Positions 39,367 through 48,211 of a DNA stretch of 64,000 bases are shown in pieces. The position numbers and the translations under genes are program-made. Numbering within the stretch: the first letter of the stretch is position 1; each line of letters opens with the position of its first letter. A model generated the notes under the pieces. It was not told the origin of the DNA and did no database searches. It saw nothing but the letters and a program-made list of their open reading frames with translations. Source of the DNA: Pseudomonadota bacterium (GTDB lineage Bacteria; Pseudomonadota; Alphaproteobacteria; Caulobacterales; Caulobacteraceae); assembly GCA_021808285.1 (NCBI GenBank), contig JAKBBV010000003.1, positions 1-64,000 of the forward strand. The letters run 5' to 3'.

Positions 39367-40285
39367 GATGCCGCAGGACGTTCTGGGCGGTCACCTCTGA
39401 AACCCGAAGGTTCGATTCGTCGCTGACCCCCGCGATATGGGGCGTAAGGATGAGGTTTGGCGTATCGGCGAATCGAGCGCCGGCTTCGACCGTCAGCGGC
39501 TCGACGTCGAACACATCCAGCGCCGCGCCGCCAAGATGTCCCTCGCGCAGAGCCTGGGCCAGGGCGTGCTCGTCCACCACGCCGCCCCTCGCCGCATTGA
39601 TGAGGATGGCGCCTCGCTTCATGCGCGCGAGAGCAGGGGCATCGAACATGCCCCGGGTTTGGGGCGTCAGCGGCACATGCAAGCTGACCACGTCGCAGGC
39701 CGCCAGGAGCTCATCGAGCGTCGCGATGCGTGCGGCGCCCGCCCAGGCGGCATCGCCGGCCGCAAGGAGGGAATCAAAGGCGCAGATCTCAAACCCGAGC
39801 CCCGCCGCCAGCCTCGCGGTCAGGCGCGCGATGGCCCCATAGCCCACCAGACCCAAACGCTTGCCCGCGCTCTCGCGGCCGATCAGCTTCATCCGCGGCC
39901 AGGCGCCCTGTTGCACGGCGTGGGAGGCAAGGTAAGCGCCGCGAAGGAGTACGAGCGCCATGGCGATCACATATTCGGCCACCGCCAGGTCATTGGCCCC
40001 CGTCGCCGGGCAGACAGCGACGCCCCGGGCTCGGCATGCCTCCAGATCGATATTGTCGAGCCCGACGCCCAATCGCCCGACCACCTTGAGCCGGGGAGCG
40101 GACGCCAGCAACGCCGCGTCGACCCGCGTGCGGTTCCTCACCAGGAGCGCCTCCGCATCTGACAGAGCGGCGAGAAGCTCGCCAGGTCGATCCACCAAGG
40201 TGTCGTCGAAGAGCAGGTCGCGGCCCGCGAAGGCAGACGCCACCACCTCCGCATCCATGAACTCGCTGATGACGATCTGGGCCAT
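39359..40285 (-). CDS. slcC: D-isomer-specific 2-hydroxyacid dehydrogenase (candidate (S)-sulfolactate dehydrogenase)
   Basis: GRLGVGLDNIDLEACRARG, LGLVGYGAIARLTARL, INAARGGVVDEHALAQAL, DVFDVEPL; adjacent to comC-like and suyAB genes. Confidence 0.82.
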   Translation of the reverse strand: MAQIVISEFMDAEVVASAFAGRDLLFDDTLVDRPGELLAALSDAEALLVRNRTRVDAALLASAPRLKVVGRLGVGLDNIDLEACRARGVAVCPATGANDLAVAEYVIAMALVLLRGAYLASHAVQQGAWPRMKLIGRESAGKRLGLVGYGAIARLTARLAAGLGFEICAFDSLLAAGDAAWAGAARIATLDELLAACDVVSLHVPLTPQTRGMFDAPALARMKRGAILINAARGGVVDEHALAQALREGHLGGAALDVFDVEPLTVEAGARFADTPNLILTPHIAGVSDESNLRVSEVTAQNVLRHLS

Positions 40286-40317
40286 GGGCGCCCGCTCCTC
40301 TAGAAACCGTCCAAGCC

Positions 40318-41316
40318 TCAGGCCGTCGCCAGGGTGACGAGTTCGGCGTGCAGCGACTCTGGGAGGGTCAGCCCCTGATCCTCGGCTTGACGGCGGGCGG
40401 CGAGACGCCTCTGGCCGGGAAGCCGCACGCCTTCCTCCGCCGTCGCGGCCGCTGCCAGAGCCCCAACCCTTTGGAGCACCCGCTCGCCGCCGAACGGCTC
40501 CGGATCAATCGCCAGGAGAACTTGACCCACCGCGGGCGGCCCCCCCACGTCGTCGAGGAAGGAGCTCGCCTCCCAACCGAAAGCGCCGCCGGCCAGTGCG
40601 CCCGCCATGAGCTCGACCATGAGAGCCAGGGCCGCCCCCTTGGCCCCGCCCATGGCGACCATAGCTCCCTGCAGCGCGGCCTTGGGGTCGGTGGTCGGTT
40701 GCCCTGACGCATCCACGGCCCAGTCGGCCGGAATGTCCCGTCCTTCCCGGGCGGCGGTCACAATCTTACCCCGCGCCGCCTGGGACAACGCCATATCGAT
40801 CACCAGAGGCGCCGCTCCGGGAATCGGGCTGGCGAACGCGACCGGATTGGTGCCCAGCATGGGCCGGCGACCGCCATGGAAGGCCATGGCCTTGGGCGAA
40901 TTGGCGAAGGCGAAAGCGAGGAGGCCCCGCTCGGCCAGGCGCTCCACGGGACCACCCGCCTGACCGAAGTGATGCGAGCGAACGATCGCGGCGATCGCCA
41001 CGCCATTGTCGTGGGCGGCGGCGACCAGAGCGGGCAGGGCCAGATCGATGGCCGGATAGGCGAAGCCATGGGCGGCGTCGACCCTCAGGGCTCCCGGACG
41101 GAGGCGCGACAGGTGAGGCGTGGCGAAGCCGTCCACCTTGCCGACGCGCGCTTGGGCCGCATAGGAGGCGACGCGCGACAGACCGTGGCCCGACTGCCCG
41201 TCCGCCTCGGCCCGGACCAGCGCCCGGGCGGTGGGGCCAGCCTGTTCCGGAGACACGCTGTTGGCCTCCAGCGCGGCCTGTACGAGGGACTGGGCGTCCG
41301 CAAGACTCAACTGCAT
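40318..41316 (-). CDS. comC: Ldh2/malate-lactate dehydrogenase family (candidate (R)-sulfolactate dehydrogenase)
   Basis: ALVRAEADGQSGHGLSRVASYAAQ, RSHHFGQAGGPVERLAERG, FANSPKAMAFHGGRRPMLGTNPVAFASP; context. Confidence 0.82.
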   Translation of the reverse strand: MQLSLADAQSLVQAALEANSVSPEQAGPTARALVRAEADGQSGHGLSRVASYAAQARVGKVDGFATPHLSRLRPGALRVDAAHGFAYPAIDLALPALVAAAHDNGVAIAAIVRSHHFGQAGGPVERLAERGLLAFAFANSPKAMAFHGGRRPMLGTNPVAFASPIPGAAPLVIDMALSQAARGKIVTAAREGRDIPADWAVDASGQPTTDPKAALQGAMVAMGGAKGAALALMVELMAGALAGGAFGWEASSFLDDVGGPPAVGQVLLAIDPEPFGGERVLQRVGALAAAATAEEGVRLPGQRRLAARRQAEDQGLTLPESLHAELVTLATA

Positions 41317-41329
41317 GGCCGGACCGGCG

Positions 41330-42499
41330 TCAGGCCGAGCGATACAGCTTGGTCATGACGAATTCCCGGTGGCCGAGCGCCTCAGCGGCCGTGAGGCGAC
41401 CGTTGGCCGTGCGACGGATCATCTCGATCAGGGCGTCGCCCGCCTGATCAATGGTCATCTCGCGCCGGACGATCCCGGAGACGTCCAGGTCGATGTGCTC
41501 CTCCATGACCCGTACGGTTCGCGGGTTTCCGGAGACCTTGATCACCGGCATGATCGGGTTGCCGATCACGTTTCCTTGGCCGGTCGGGAAGATGTGGACG
41601 ACATAGCCGGCCGCCGCCTGAAGTGTGCAGCATTCCGCCGCGGCGGACGAGGTGTCCATGAAATACAGGCCCGGTCCGCGTGCAGGAGCTTCAGCCGGCT
41701 CCAGCACGTCGATGAACTTCACCGACTTGCCGATCTTCTCGAGATTGCCGAGCGCCTTTTCCTCGATAGTCGTCAGACCTCCGGCGATGTTGCCCTTGGT
41801 CGGCTGGCTGTCGGAAAGGTCGGAGGTCTTGTGCGCTTCGATGACGTCGTCCTGATAGGCCCGCCAGGTCTTCATGAACTTTTCGGCGACCTGCGGCGAC
41901 GCCGCCCTGGCGGCGGCGAGATGCTCGGCCCCGGTCAGCTCGGATGTCTCGCCAAAGCAGCCATAGAGGCCGGCGGGAATGAGCTTGTCATACATGTTTC
42001 CGACCGTGGGGCAGGAGGCCAGACCCGTGGTCGTGTCGCTCTCACCGCATTTTGCGGCCACCCAGAGGTCGGTAAGGTCGACGGGCTCGCGGACCAGTTC
42101 TGAAGCCCAATGGACGAAGGTCTTCGCCTGGCGCGACGCCGCCGCGACGGTGGCGATATCGCCATTGCCCTCAATCCAGAACCCGGCCACGGGCTTGCCC
42201 GTGGCGGCGATGCCATCGACGACCTTCTGTGTCCACGCCGGTTCAATGCCGATGACCACGCAGGCCGCAACGTTCGGGTTGGCGCCTGTGCCGATCATGG
42301 TCCGGAAATGCAGCTCAAGATCTTCGCCGAACTGAAGCCGCCCATAGGCGTGCGGCAGGGCGATCGTGCCTTGGATATGGGCCGCTACAGCTTCGCAGGC
42401 CGCATTGGAGATGTCGTCGAGCGGCAGGATGACGACATGGTTGCGGACTCCTATCCGGCCGTTTTCGCGCCGATAGGCCCAGACGGTCTGCGTGCTCAT
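41330..42499 (-). CDS. suyB: (2R)-sulfolactate sulfo-lyase large subunit SuyB (UxaA-like)
   Basis: [107 protein letters not shown]. Confidence 0.9.
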   Translation of the reverse strand: MSTQTVWAYRRENGRIGVRNHVVILPLDDISNAACEAVAAHIQGTIALPHAYGRLQFGEDLELHFRTMIGTGANPNVAACVVIGIEPAWTQKVVDGIAATGKPVAGFWIEGNGDIATVAAASRQAKTFVHWASELVREPVDLTDLWVAAKCGESDTTTGLASCPTVGNMYDKLIPAGLYGCFGETSELTGAEHLAAARAASPQVAEKFMKTWRAYQDDVIEAHKTSDLSDSQPTKGNIAGGLTTIEEKALGNLEKIGKSVKFIDVLEPAEAPARGPGLYFMDTSSAAAECCTLQAAAGYVVHIFPTGQGNVIGNPIMPVIKVSGNPRTVRVMEEHIDLDVSGIVRREMTIDQAGDALIEMIRRTANGRLTAAEALGHREFVMTKLYRSA

Positions 42500-42512
42500 C
42501 GTGGGCGGCTCC

Positions 42513-42803
42513 TCACCAGCGCTTGGTCTTGAGATTTTGGGTGTGGACGTGGTCGCCGACGGCGACCTCGCTCACGATACGACCGATGACTTCGCCATAC
42601 TTAATCGCGTCGTCGCCGCTCTTGAGTCCGGTCAAGGCGACCTTGTGGCCGATCGGAACATCGTGATTGCAGACCACAGTGAACTCGGAATTGTCGTCCA
42701 GGCACACGCCGAACAGCGATTGGCCGGCCTTCACTCCCTCGACCACGACGACCGCGACGTTGTCGCCCTTGTGGTGTACCAGGACGTGGGGGACCTGAGA
42801 CAT
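42513..42803 (-). CDS. suyA: (2R)-sulfolactate sulfo-lyase small subunit SuyA (SAF domain)
   Basis: [32 protein letters not shown]...[48 protein letters not shown]. Confidence 0.9.
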   Translation of the reverse strand: MSQVPHVLVHHKGDNVAVVVVEGVKAGQSLFGVCLDDNSEFTVVCNHDVPIGHKVALTGLKSGDDAIKYGEVIGRIVSEVAVGDHVHTQNLKTKRW

Positions 42804-42859
42804 TTCACCTCCGCCTTTGGCCCGACCCCTCGGGGTCGGTTCGATGCTGACAGGCGCTA

Positions 42860-42878
42860 TCTTATGTCTTATATAAGA
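42860..42878 (+). promoter_or_regulatory. Candidate SQ-regulon operator, site 3 (TCTTATGTCTTATATAAGA)
   Basis: Contains perfect 12-bp palindrome TCTTATATAAGA; in divergent suyA/gntR intergenic. Confidence 0.85.
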
Positions 42879-42955
42879 GTCAAGAAAAGTCCTCGGGCCG
42901 GAAAACTTGGGGGATGATCGGCGATCCCAATAGGGCAAGGACCTTCGGAGGCGGC

Positions 42956-43681
42956 ATGGAGTCGATCGAGACGCCAGGATATCGACCCCTCTACAAGCAG
43001 GTCTACGACGTCATCGTCCGGCGCATTTCGCAGGGCGAGTGGCGCCCCGGACAATCCCTCCCGAGCGAGACCGCCCTGGCCAGGGATCTCTCCGTATCGC
43101 AGGGCACGGTCCGCAAAGTGCTTGATGCGCTCACAGCGGAGAAGCTGCTGGAGCGGCGTCAGGGCAAGGGCACCTATATCGCCGAGAACACCCAGGAGCG
43201 GGCTCTGTTCCGCTTCTTTCGCCTGTCGCGTCCTGGCGGCGAGCGCCTGATCCCTGACCGCGCCTGGGAGAAGGTCCGCCTGAGGCCCAGCCGGGCGCTT
43301 GAGCGACTGAAGCTTGATCTTGGCCGCACGGACAAGGTCATCGAAATTCGTCGCGTGCGGGCGATACTCGGCCGCCCCTGCATTCGCGAGACGATCATCG
43401 TGCCGGCCGCCCTGGCTCCGGGCCTTGAGAGTCTCGCTCCGCTGCCGAACACGCTCTATTCGCTTTATCAATCGCGCTACGGCATCAACATCACCCAGGC
43501 TCACGAGGAGCTCCGTGCCGGGCTCGCCGACGACGACGACGCCGCCGAGATCGACGTGCTGCCCGGACAACCCTTGCTGCTGATCGACCGCGTCGCGGTC
43601 TCGCTCGAAGACCGCAAAGTGGAGTGGCGCCAGAGCCGCTGCCAAAGCGCAGACATCGTCTACGCCGTAAATCTCACCTGA
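42956..43681 (+). CDS. GntR family regulator, UTRA domain (candidate SQ-locus regulator)
   Basis: PLYKQVYDVIVRRISQGEWRPGQSLPSETALARDLSVSQGTVRKVLDALTAEKLLERRQGKGTYI; UTRA C-terminus; start at 42956 behind GGAGG-like RBS. Confidence 0.92.
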   Translation: MESIETPGYRPLYKQVYDVIVRRISQGEWRPGQSLPSETALARDLSVSQGTVRKVLDALTAEKLLERRQGKGTYIAENTQERALFRFFRLSRPGGERLIPDRAWEKVRLRPSRALERLKLDLGRTDKVIEIRRVRAILGRPCIRETIIVPAALAPGLESLAPLPNTLYSLYQSRYGINITQAHEELRAGLADDDDAAEIDVLPGQPLLLIDRVAVSLEDRKVEWRQSRCQSADIVYAVNLT

Positions 43682-43723
43682 TCAGAGTCTCCTGGCTCCA
43701 ACCTGTCCCGATAAGGCCCACCC

Positions 43724-45172
43724 ATGTCCCAGACCTATCCCATTTTCGAGTCCTGCCTGATTGGAGGCGAATGGGTGGGCGCAGGCGCCGGCTCCGTCAT
43801 CCCCGTGCGAAACCCCTGGGACGGGCGCCAGATCGGGACCGTGCCTGACGCCGGACGCGCCGAGACGCGCGCGGCGATAGCGGCGGCGGACGCGGCCCTG
43901 GGACCCTGGAAGGCTATGACCGCGGCGGAGCGGTCACAGCTGATGCTGCGGCTGGCGGATCTCATGCTGGCGGAGAAGGAGTCGCTCGGACGCCTGCTCA
44001 CCCTGGAACAGGGCAAGCCGCTCAGCGAAGCGGTGGGAGAAGTCGCCTTCGGCGCCGCCTACGTCCGGTGGTTCGCGGAGGAGGCCAAGCGGGTTTATGG
44101 CGATATCATTCCCTCGCCCTGGCGAGGTCGTCGCATCCTGGTGACCCGGGAGCCGGTCGGGGTGGTCGGCGCGATCACGCCCTGGAATTTCCCAAACTCG
44201 ATGATCGCCCGCAAACTCGGCGCGGCCTTGGCCGCTGGATGCACCATGGTCATCAAGCCCGCCAGTCAGACCCCCTTCTCCGCCCTGGCCGTGGGCGATC
44301 TGGCGCTCAAGGCCGGGTTGCCCGCCGGCGTCGTCAATATCGTCACCGGCAAGGCCGCCGAAATCGCGGCGGAGATGTGCGAGAACCCGCGCCTGCGAAA
44401 GATCTCGTTTACAGGCTCCACAGAGGTCGGCCGGCGCTTGGCGGCCCAGGCGTCGGCTCATCTCAAGCGCACCTCCATGGAGCTTGGCGGCAACGCCCCC
44501 TTCGTGGTTTTCGATGACGCCGATATCGAGGCGGCCGTGAACGGCGCCATGGTCTCGAAGTTCCGCAACAGCGGCCAGACCTGCGTCTGCACCAACCGCT
44601 TTCTCGTCCAGTCCGGCATTCACGACGCCTTCGTCGCGCGTTTCTCCAAGGCTATCGGAGAGCTGAAGCTCGGCAATGGACTCGAGCCGGGCGTGGCCCA
44701 GGGGCCGCTGATCGACGAGAGCGCTGTGCTCAAGGTCGAGGCTCATGTGGCGGACGCTTTGGGCAAGGGCGCGATCCTGGTGCGCGGCGGCCGCCGCTCA
44801 AGCCTGGGCGGAAGCCTTTACGAGCCTACCCTCGTCACCGGCGCCAACTCCCAGATGCTTGTTGCCGGAGATGAGACGTTCGGTCCCTTGGCCGCCGTTT
44901 TCCGCTTTGAGACAGAGGCAGAGGCGATCGCCCTCGCCAATGCGACGGAATATGGCTTGGCCGCCTATCTCTACACACGCGATCTGGCCCGCGCCTTTCG
45001 CGTCAGTGAGGCCCTCGAATATGGGCTTGTCGGGGTCAATGAGGGACTGATCACCACCGAGGCGGCGCCATTTGGCGGCTACAAGGACTCCGGCTTTGGA
45101 AAGGAGGGCTCGAAGTACGGCGTGGAGGACTATGTGAACATGAAATACACCTGTCTCGGCGGTCTTGGCTGA
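43724..45172 (+). CDS. NAD(P)-dependent aldehyde dehydrogenase, GabD-like (candidate 3-sulfolactaldehyde dehydrogenase)
   Basis: TPWNFPNSMIARKLGAALAAGCTMVIKPASQTPFSA, FTGSTEVGRRL, MELGGNAPFVVFDDAD, NSGQTCVCTNRF. Confidence 0.92.
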   Translation: MSQTYPIFESCLIGGEWVGAGAGSVIPVRNPWDGRQIGTVPDAGRAETRAAIAAADAALGPWKAMTAAERSQLMLRLADLMLAEKESLGRLLTLEQGKPLSEAVGEVAFGAAYVRWFAEEAKRVYGDIIPSPWRGRRILVTREPVGVVGAITPWNFPNSMIARKLGAALAAGCTMVIKPASQTPFSALAVGDLALKAGLPAGVVNIVTGKAAEIAAEMCENPRLRKISFTGSTEVGRRLAAQASAHLKRTSMELGGNAPFVVFDDADIEAAVNGAMVSKFRNSGQTCVCTNRFLVQSGIHDAFVARFSKAIGELKLGNGLEPGVAQGPLIDESAVLKVEAHVADALGKGAILVRGGRRSSLGGSLYEPTLVTGANSQMLVAGDETFGPLAAVFRFETEAEAIALANATEYGLAAYLYTRDLARAFRVSEALEYGLVGVNEGLITTEAAPFGGYKDSGFGKEGSKYGVEDYVNMKYTCLGGLG

Positions 45173-45186
45173 CGTCCCCAACACAG

Positions 45187-46062
45187 GTGTCTGGCCCCGT
45201 CGAACTCGTCCTGGACTGCAAGGCCCTATTGGGTGAGTGTCCGCGCTGGCATAGCGTGGAATCGGCGCTCTATTTCGTCGACATCGCGCGGTGTCATCTT
45301 CATCGCCTCGATCCCACGACGGGTCGCCTGCGAACCCGTACTCTGGACGAGCCCGTGGGCAGCTTCGCCTTCCGCAAGGACGGCGGATTCGTCCTGGCCA
45401 TGCGTGACGGCTTCGCCCTGCTGGACTCTCTAGATGGCCCGGTTCGCCACCTGGGGCCCCGACTGCCGCCAGGCAACGGCGCGCGCTTCAATGACGGCCG
45501 GACCGATCCTTCCGGTCGTTTCTACGCCGGCACCATCGATCCCACGCGCGAGGCCTCCACGGCGGGCCTGTTCCGGCTGGATCCCGACGGGGCGGTGACC
45601 TGTTTATTCTCAGGCGCCCTGACCTCCAATGGCGCGGCCTTCTCCCCGGATGGAAAAATCTTCGCCTGGTCCGATACGCCAAGGCATGTGCTCTACGCCT
45701 TCGACGCGAATGCGGACACGGGCGCTCTTGAGAACCGCAGGGTCTGGCGGCGATGGCCACAGGGCGGCGGGCGGCCAGATGGGGGCTCCTTCGATCAGAC
45801 CGGGCGCTACTGGACGGCCCTCTTCGACGGCGGCCGCGTTGCCTGTCTCACGGCCTCCGGCGATATCGTTGAGGAGGTGAGGGTTCCCTGTCCGCGCCCC
45901 ACTATGGTCGCCTTTGGCGGGGCCGACGGACGCACCGCCTTCGTCACCACGGCCCGAGAGGGCCTGACCGAGGCTCAGTTGGCGCAATGGCCCCAATCGG
46001 GCGGGGTCTTTGCCTTCCGCGTCGACACGCCAGGGGTGAGCGAGCACCCCTTCGCCGGCTGA
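45187..46062 (+). CDS. SMP-30/gluconolactonase family protein (candidate 6-deoxy-6-sulfogluconolactonase)
   Basis: LLGECPRWHSVESALYFVDI, GNGARFNDGRTDPSGRFYAGTI, RPDGGSFDQTGRYWTALFDGGRV; GTG start. Confidence 0.9.
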   Translation: MSGPVELVLDCKALLGECPRWHSVESALYFVDIARCHLHRLDPTTGRLRTRTLDEPVGSFAFRKDGGFVLAMRDGFALLDSLDGPVRHLGPRLPPGNGARFNDGRTDPSGRFYAGTIDPTREASTAGLFRLDPDGAVTCLFSGALTSNGAAFSPDGKIFAWSDTPRHVLYAFDANADTGALENRRVWRRWPQGGGRPDGGSFDQTGRYWTALFDGGRVACLTASGDIVEEVRVPCPRPTMVAFGGADGRTAFVTTAREGLTEAQLAQWPQSGGVFAFRVDTPGVSEHPFAG

Positions 46063-46172
46063 GCGCCGGCCCGCGCCCACGCCGTGCGAGACGCGCGTTC
46101 TGCGCCCCTGGGGCCGCCGGAGGGCTCGCCCTTGGCGCCTGCCCCGCACATCTGGCAGAAGCCGCGAATATT

Positions 46173-46217
46173 CCAGGGCGTCGGCCAGGGCGTCGGCCAG
46201 GGCGTCGGCCAGGGCGT
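46173..46217. repeat. 12-bp tandem repeat CCAGGGCGTCGG, ~3.75 copies
   Basis: Direct reading at 46173, 46185, 46197, partial 46209. Confidence 0.9.
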
Positions 46218-46230
46218 GGGAACGGGACCG

Positions 46231-47004
46231 ATGAACGAGATCGCTGAGACTCAAGTCCAAAGCGCCTGGGCCCTCGCCGCCATGCTGGCCGGGGCGCCGG
46301 CCTTCGAGGCGCACCTGACGGCGCATCTGGGTCTGGTGCTCAGCGGCGAAGCGAGCGCAGATCTGAACATGCTGTTCCTGTGGTCGCCCCACGGCCTCCC
46401 CTCGCTTGCCGCCGCCTTGGCGCGGGCGAAGGAGCGAGGCCTGCCGCTCCTCCTCGTCACCCATCCCGATCTGCGCGACCCATCCGAAGCTGAGACGACA
46501 TCTTTCGGACTGACCCCGATCGCCAGGCCCCTGCCGCTGATGGTCCTTGATGATCTCAGCCAGAAGCCCCGCCAGTCGGCGGTCGAGGTCAGACCCGTAA
46601 GGGAGGCCGCGGAGGCTCGGGCAACGACAGGCCTGATCCACGCGGCCTTCGCCCTGCCCCGAGACTTGATTCAGCGGACGCTGGAGCCGAGCCTTGGGAG
46701 CCACTCCGACTGCCGCACCTTCATCGCCTGGCGCAGAGGCGAGGCCGTGAGTTCGGTGACGGTCACCGGGCGGGGACCTCGCGTCGGGCTTTGGTCTATG
46801 GCCACGGCGCCGCATCATCAGGGACGCGGCTATGGCGGCGAATTGCTCAAAGCCGTGATCGACCGCCTCCATCGCGAAGGATGCCGTCGGATCTATCTGC
46901 ATGCGACGGAGGCCGGGCTTCCCCTCTATCGCCGGCTCGGATTCCGCAGTCTGGCGGAGCAGTCCGTCTGGCTCAGCGAACCCTCAGGCTCGCTGCACGG
47001 TTGA
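46231..47004 (+). CDS. GNAT family N-acetyltransferase
   Basis: VTVTGRGPRVGLWSMATAPHHQGRGYGGELLKAVIDRLHREGCRRIYLHATEAGLPLYRRLGFR. Confidence 0.88.
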   Translation: MNEIAETQVQSAWALAAMLAGAPAFEAHLTAHLGLVLSGEASADLNMLFLWSPHGLPSLAAALARAKERGLPLLLVTHPDLRDPSEAETTSFGLTPIARPLPLMVLDDLSQKPRQSAVEVRPVREAAEARATTGLIHAAFALPRDLIQRTLEPSLGSHSDCRTFIAWRRGEAVSSVTVTGRGPRVGLWSMATAPHHQGRGYGGELLKAVIDRLHREGCRRIYLHATEAGLPLYRRLGFRSLAEQSVWLSEPSGSLHG

Positions 47005-47013
47005 GCTCCGGCG

Positions 47014-47733
47014 CTATCGCACGAAGCTCGCGCCATTGATGTCGAGCACGGCGCCGGTCATGGAGGCGGGCGCGTCCAGCGACAGATAGACGGCCGCATT
47101 CGCCACCTCCTCCGGATCCGCAACCCGCCCCAGCGGAATATCGCCAAGGAGCGCCTCGCCGCCGCGGCTCGCCAGGTAATCTTCCGCCATGCCCGTCATG
47201 ACGAAGCCGGGGCAGATCGCAAAGGCCAGAATGCCCTCGCGGGCATATCCCCTGGCCATCGATTTGGTCATTCCGATCATGCCTGCCTTCGAGGCGGCAT
47301 AGTGCCAGTGGGACGGCGAGTCCCCTCGATAGGCGGCGCGGCTGGCGATATTGACGACGCGGCCGGCCCGGCCGGCGCCGCGCCAGTGGAGGAGCGCCAA
47401 ACGACTGAGGTCGGCGCTAGCCTGAAGGTTGATCTGCAGCGTCCGGCTCCAAGCGGCGCGCCAGGCATCCGCCGACGCCTCCGGGGAGACGGCCTCGAAG
47501 ATACCGGCATTATTGACCAGAACATCGATCCGCCCCCCCAGGCGCTCCAAAGCCTGTTCCCAGAGCCTTTCAGGACCTCCAGGATCGGCCAGATCCGCCC
47601 CGATCTCGTCTTCGCTGGCATGGCGCGCATGACCGACCGCCTGAGCGCCTCGCAGCCTGAGAGCCGTCAGGATGGCGCGGCCAATTCCACGCGACGTCCC
47701 AGTTACCAGGACATGGGGGGAGGCGGCGTTCAT
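47014..47733 (-). CDS. SDR family oxidoreductase
   Basis: HVLVTGTSRGIGRAIL, LVNNAGIFE, HYAASKAGMIGMTKSMARGYAREGI; overlaps ribH. Confidence 0.9.
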   Translation of the reverse strand: MNAASPHVLVTGTSRGIGRAILTALRLRGAQAVGHARHASEDEIGADLADPGGPERLWEQALERLGGRIDVLVNNAGIFEAVSPEASADAWRAAWSRTLQINLQASADLSRLALLHWRGAGRAGRVVNIASRAAYRGDSPSHWHYAASKAGMIGMTKSMARGYAREGILAFAICPGFVMTGMAEDYLASRGGEALLGDIPLGRVADPEEVANAAVYLSLDAPASMTGAVLDINGASFVR

Positions 47734-48209
47734 GCCGCGCTCGCCGGGGCGCTGGCCATCTGGCGCACGCCTCTCAGGATCAATGCGGTCTCCAGACAGG
47801 CGGCGGCGGCTTCACGGCCTTTATTGCCGGCGTCATCGCTGCTGCGCGCCAAGGCCTGCTCGTCCGTATAGGTCGTCAGGACGCCGAAGGCGATCGGCGT
47901 CTCCGTCGCCAGCCCCGCGGTCATGAGGCCAAGACTCGCCGCCAGGCTGATGAACTCAAAGTGAGCGGTATCGCCCTTGATCACGCAGCCGAGGCAAATC
48001 ACGCCGTCATACAGCCCGGTCTTGGCCAGGGTCTGTGCGATCAGGGGCAGCTCATAGGCGCCGGGGGCCTCGAGCCGGTCCTGCTCCAGGACCGATAGAT
48101 GGTGTTCGGCGAGGTAGGCGAGCGCCCCGCGCACCAGGCCCTCGGTGATCTCGGGATTGAAGCGGCTGACAACCAGGGCCAGACGCGGAATGTCGAGGGT
48201 TTTGGTCAT
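47730..48209 (-). CDS. ribH: 6,7-dimethyl-8-ribityllumazine synthase
   Basis: LALVVSRFNPEITEGLVRGA, APGAYELPLIAQTLAKTGLYDGVICLGCVIKGDTAHFEFI. Confidence 0.94.
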   Translation of the reverse strand: MTKTLDIPRLALVVSRFNPEITEGLVRGALAYLAEHHLSVLEQDRLEAPGAYELPLIAQTLAKTGLYDGVICLGCVIKGDTAHFEFISLAASLGLMTAGLATETPIAFGVLTTYTDEQALARSSDDAGNKGREAAAACLETALILRGVRQMASAPASAA

Positions 48210-48211
48210 GC

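Noticed and set aside
41330-42803. Altronate/galactarate dehydratase (UxaA) interpretation of the two-subunit enzyme
   Set aside because: Separate SAF small subunit ending [12 protein letters not shown] plus this large subunit and neighbouring ComC/SlcC-like dehydrogenases fit SuyAB; no uronate genes (uxaB, uxuA) nearby.
29269-46062. SQ island as a mobile element
   Set aside because: No transposase, integrase, inverted terminal repeats or att-like direct repeats found at its borders; horizontal origin remains possible but unsupported by direct sequence signals.
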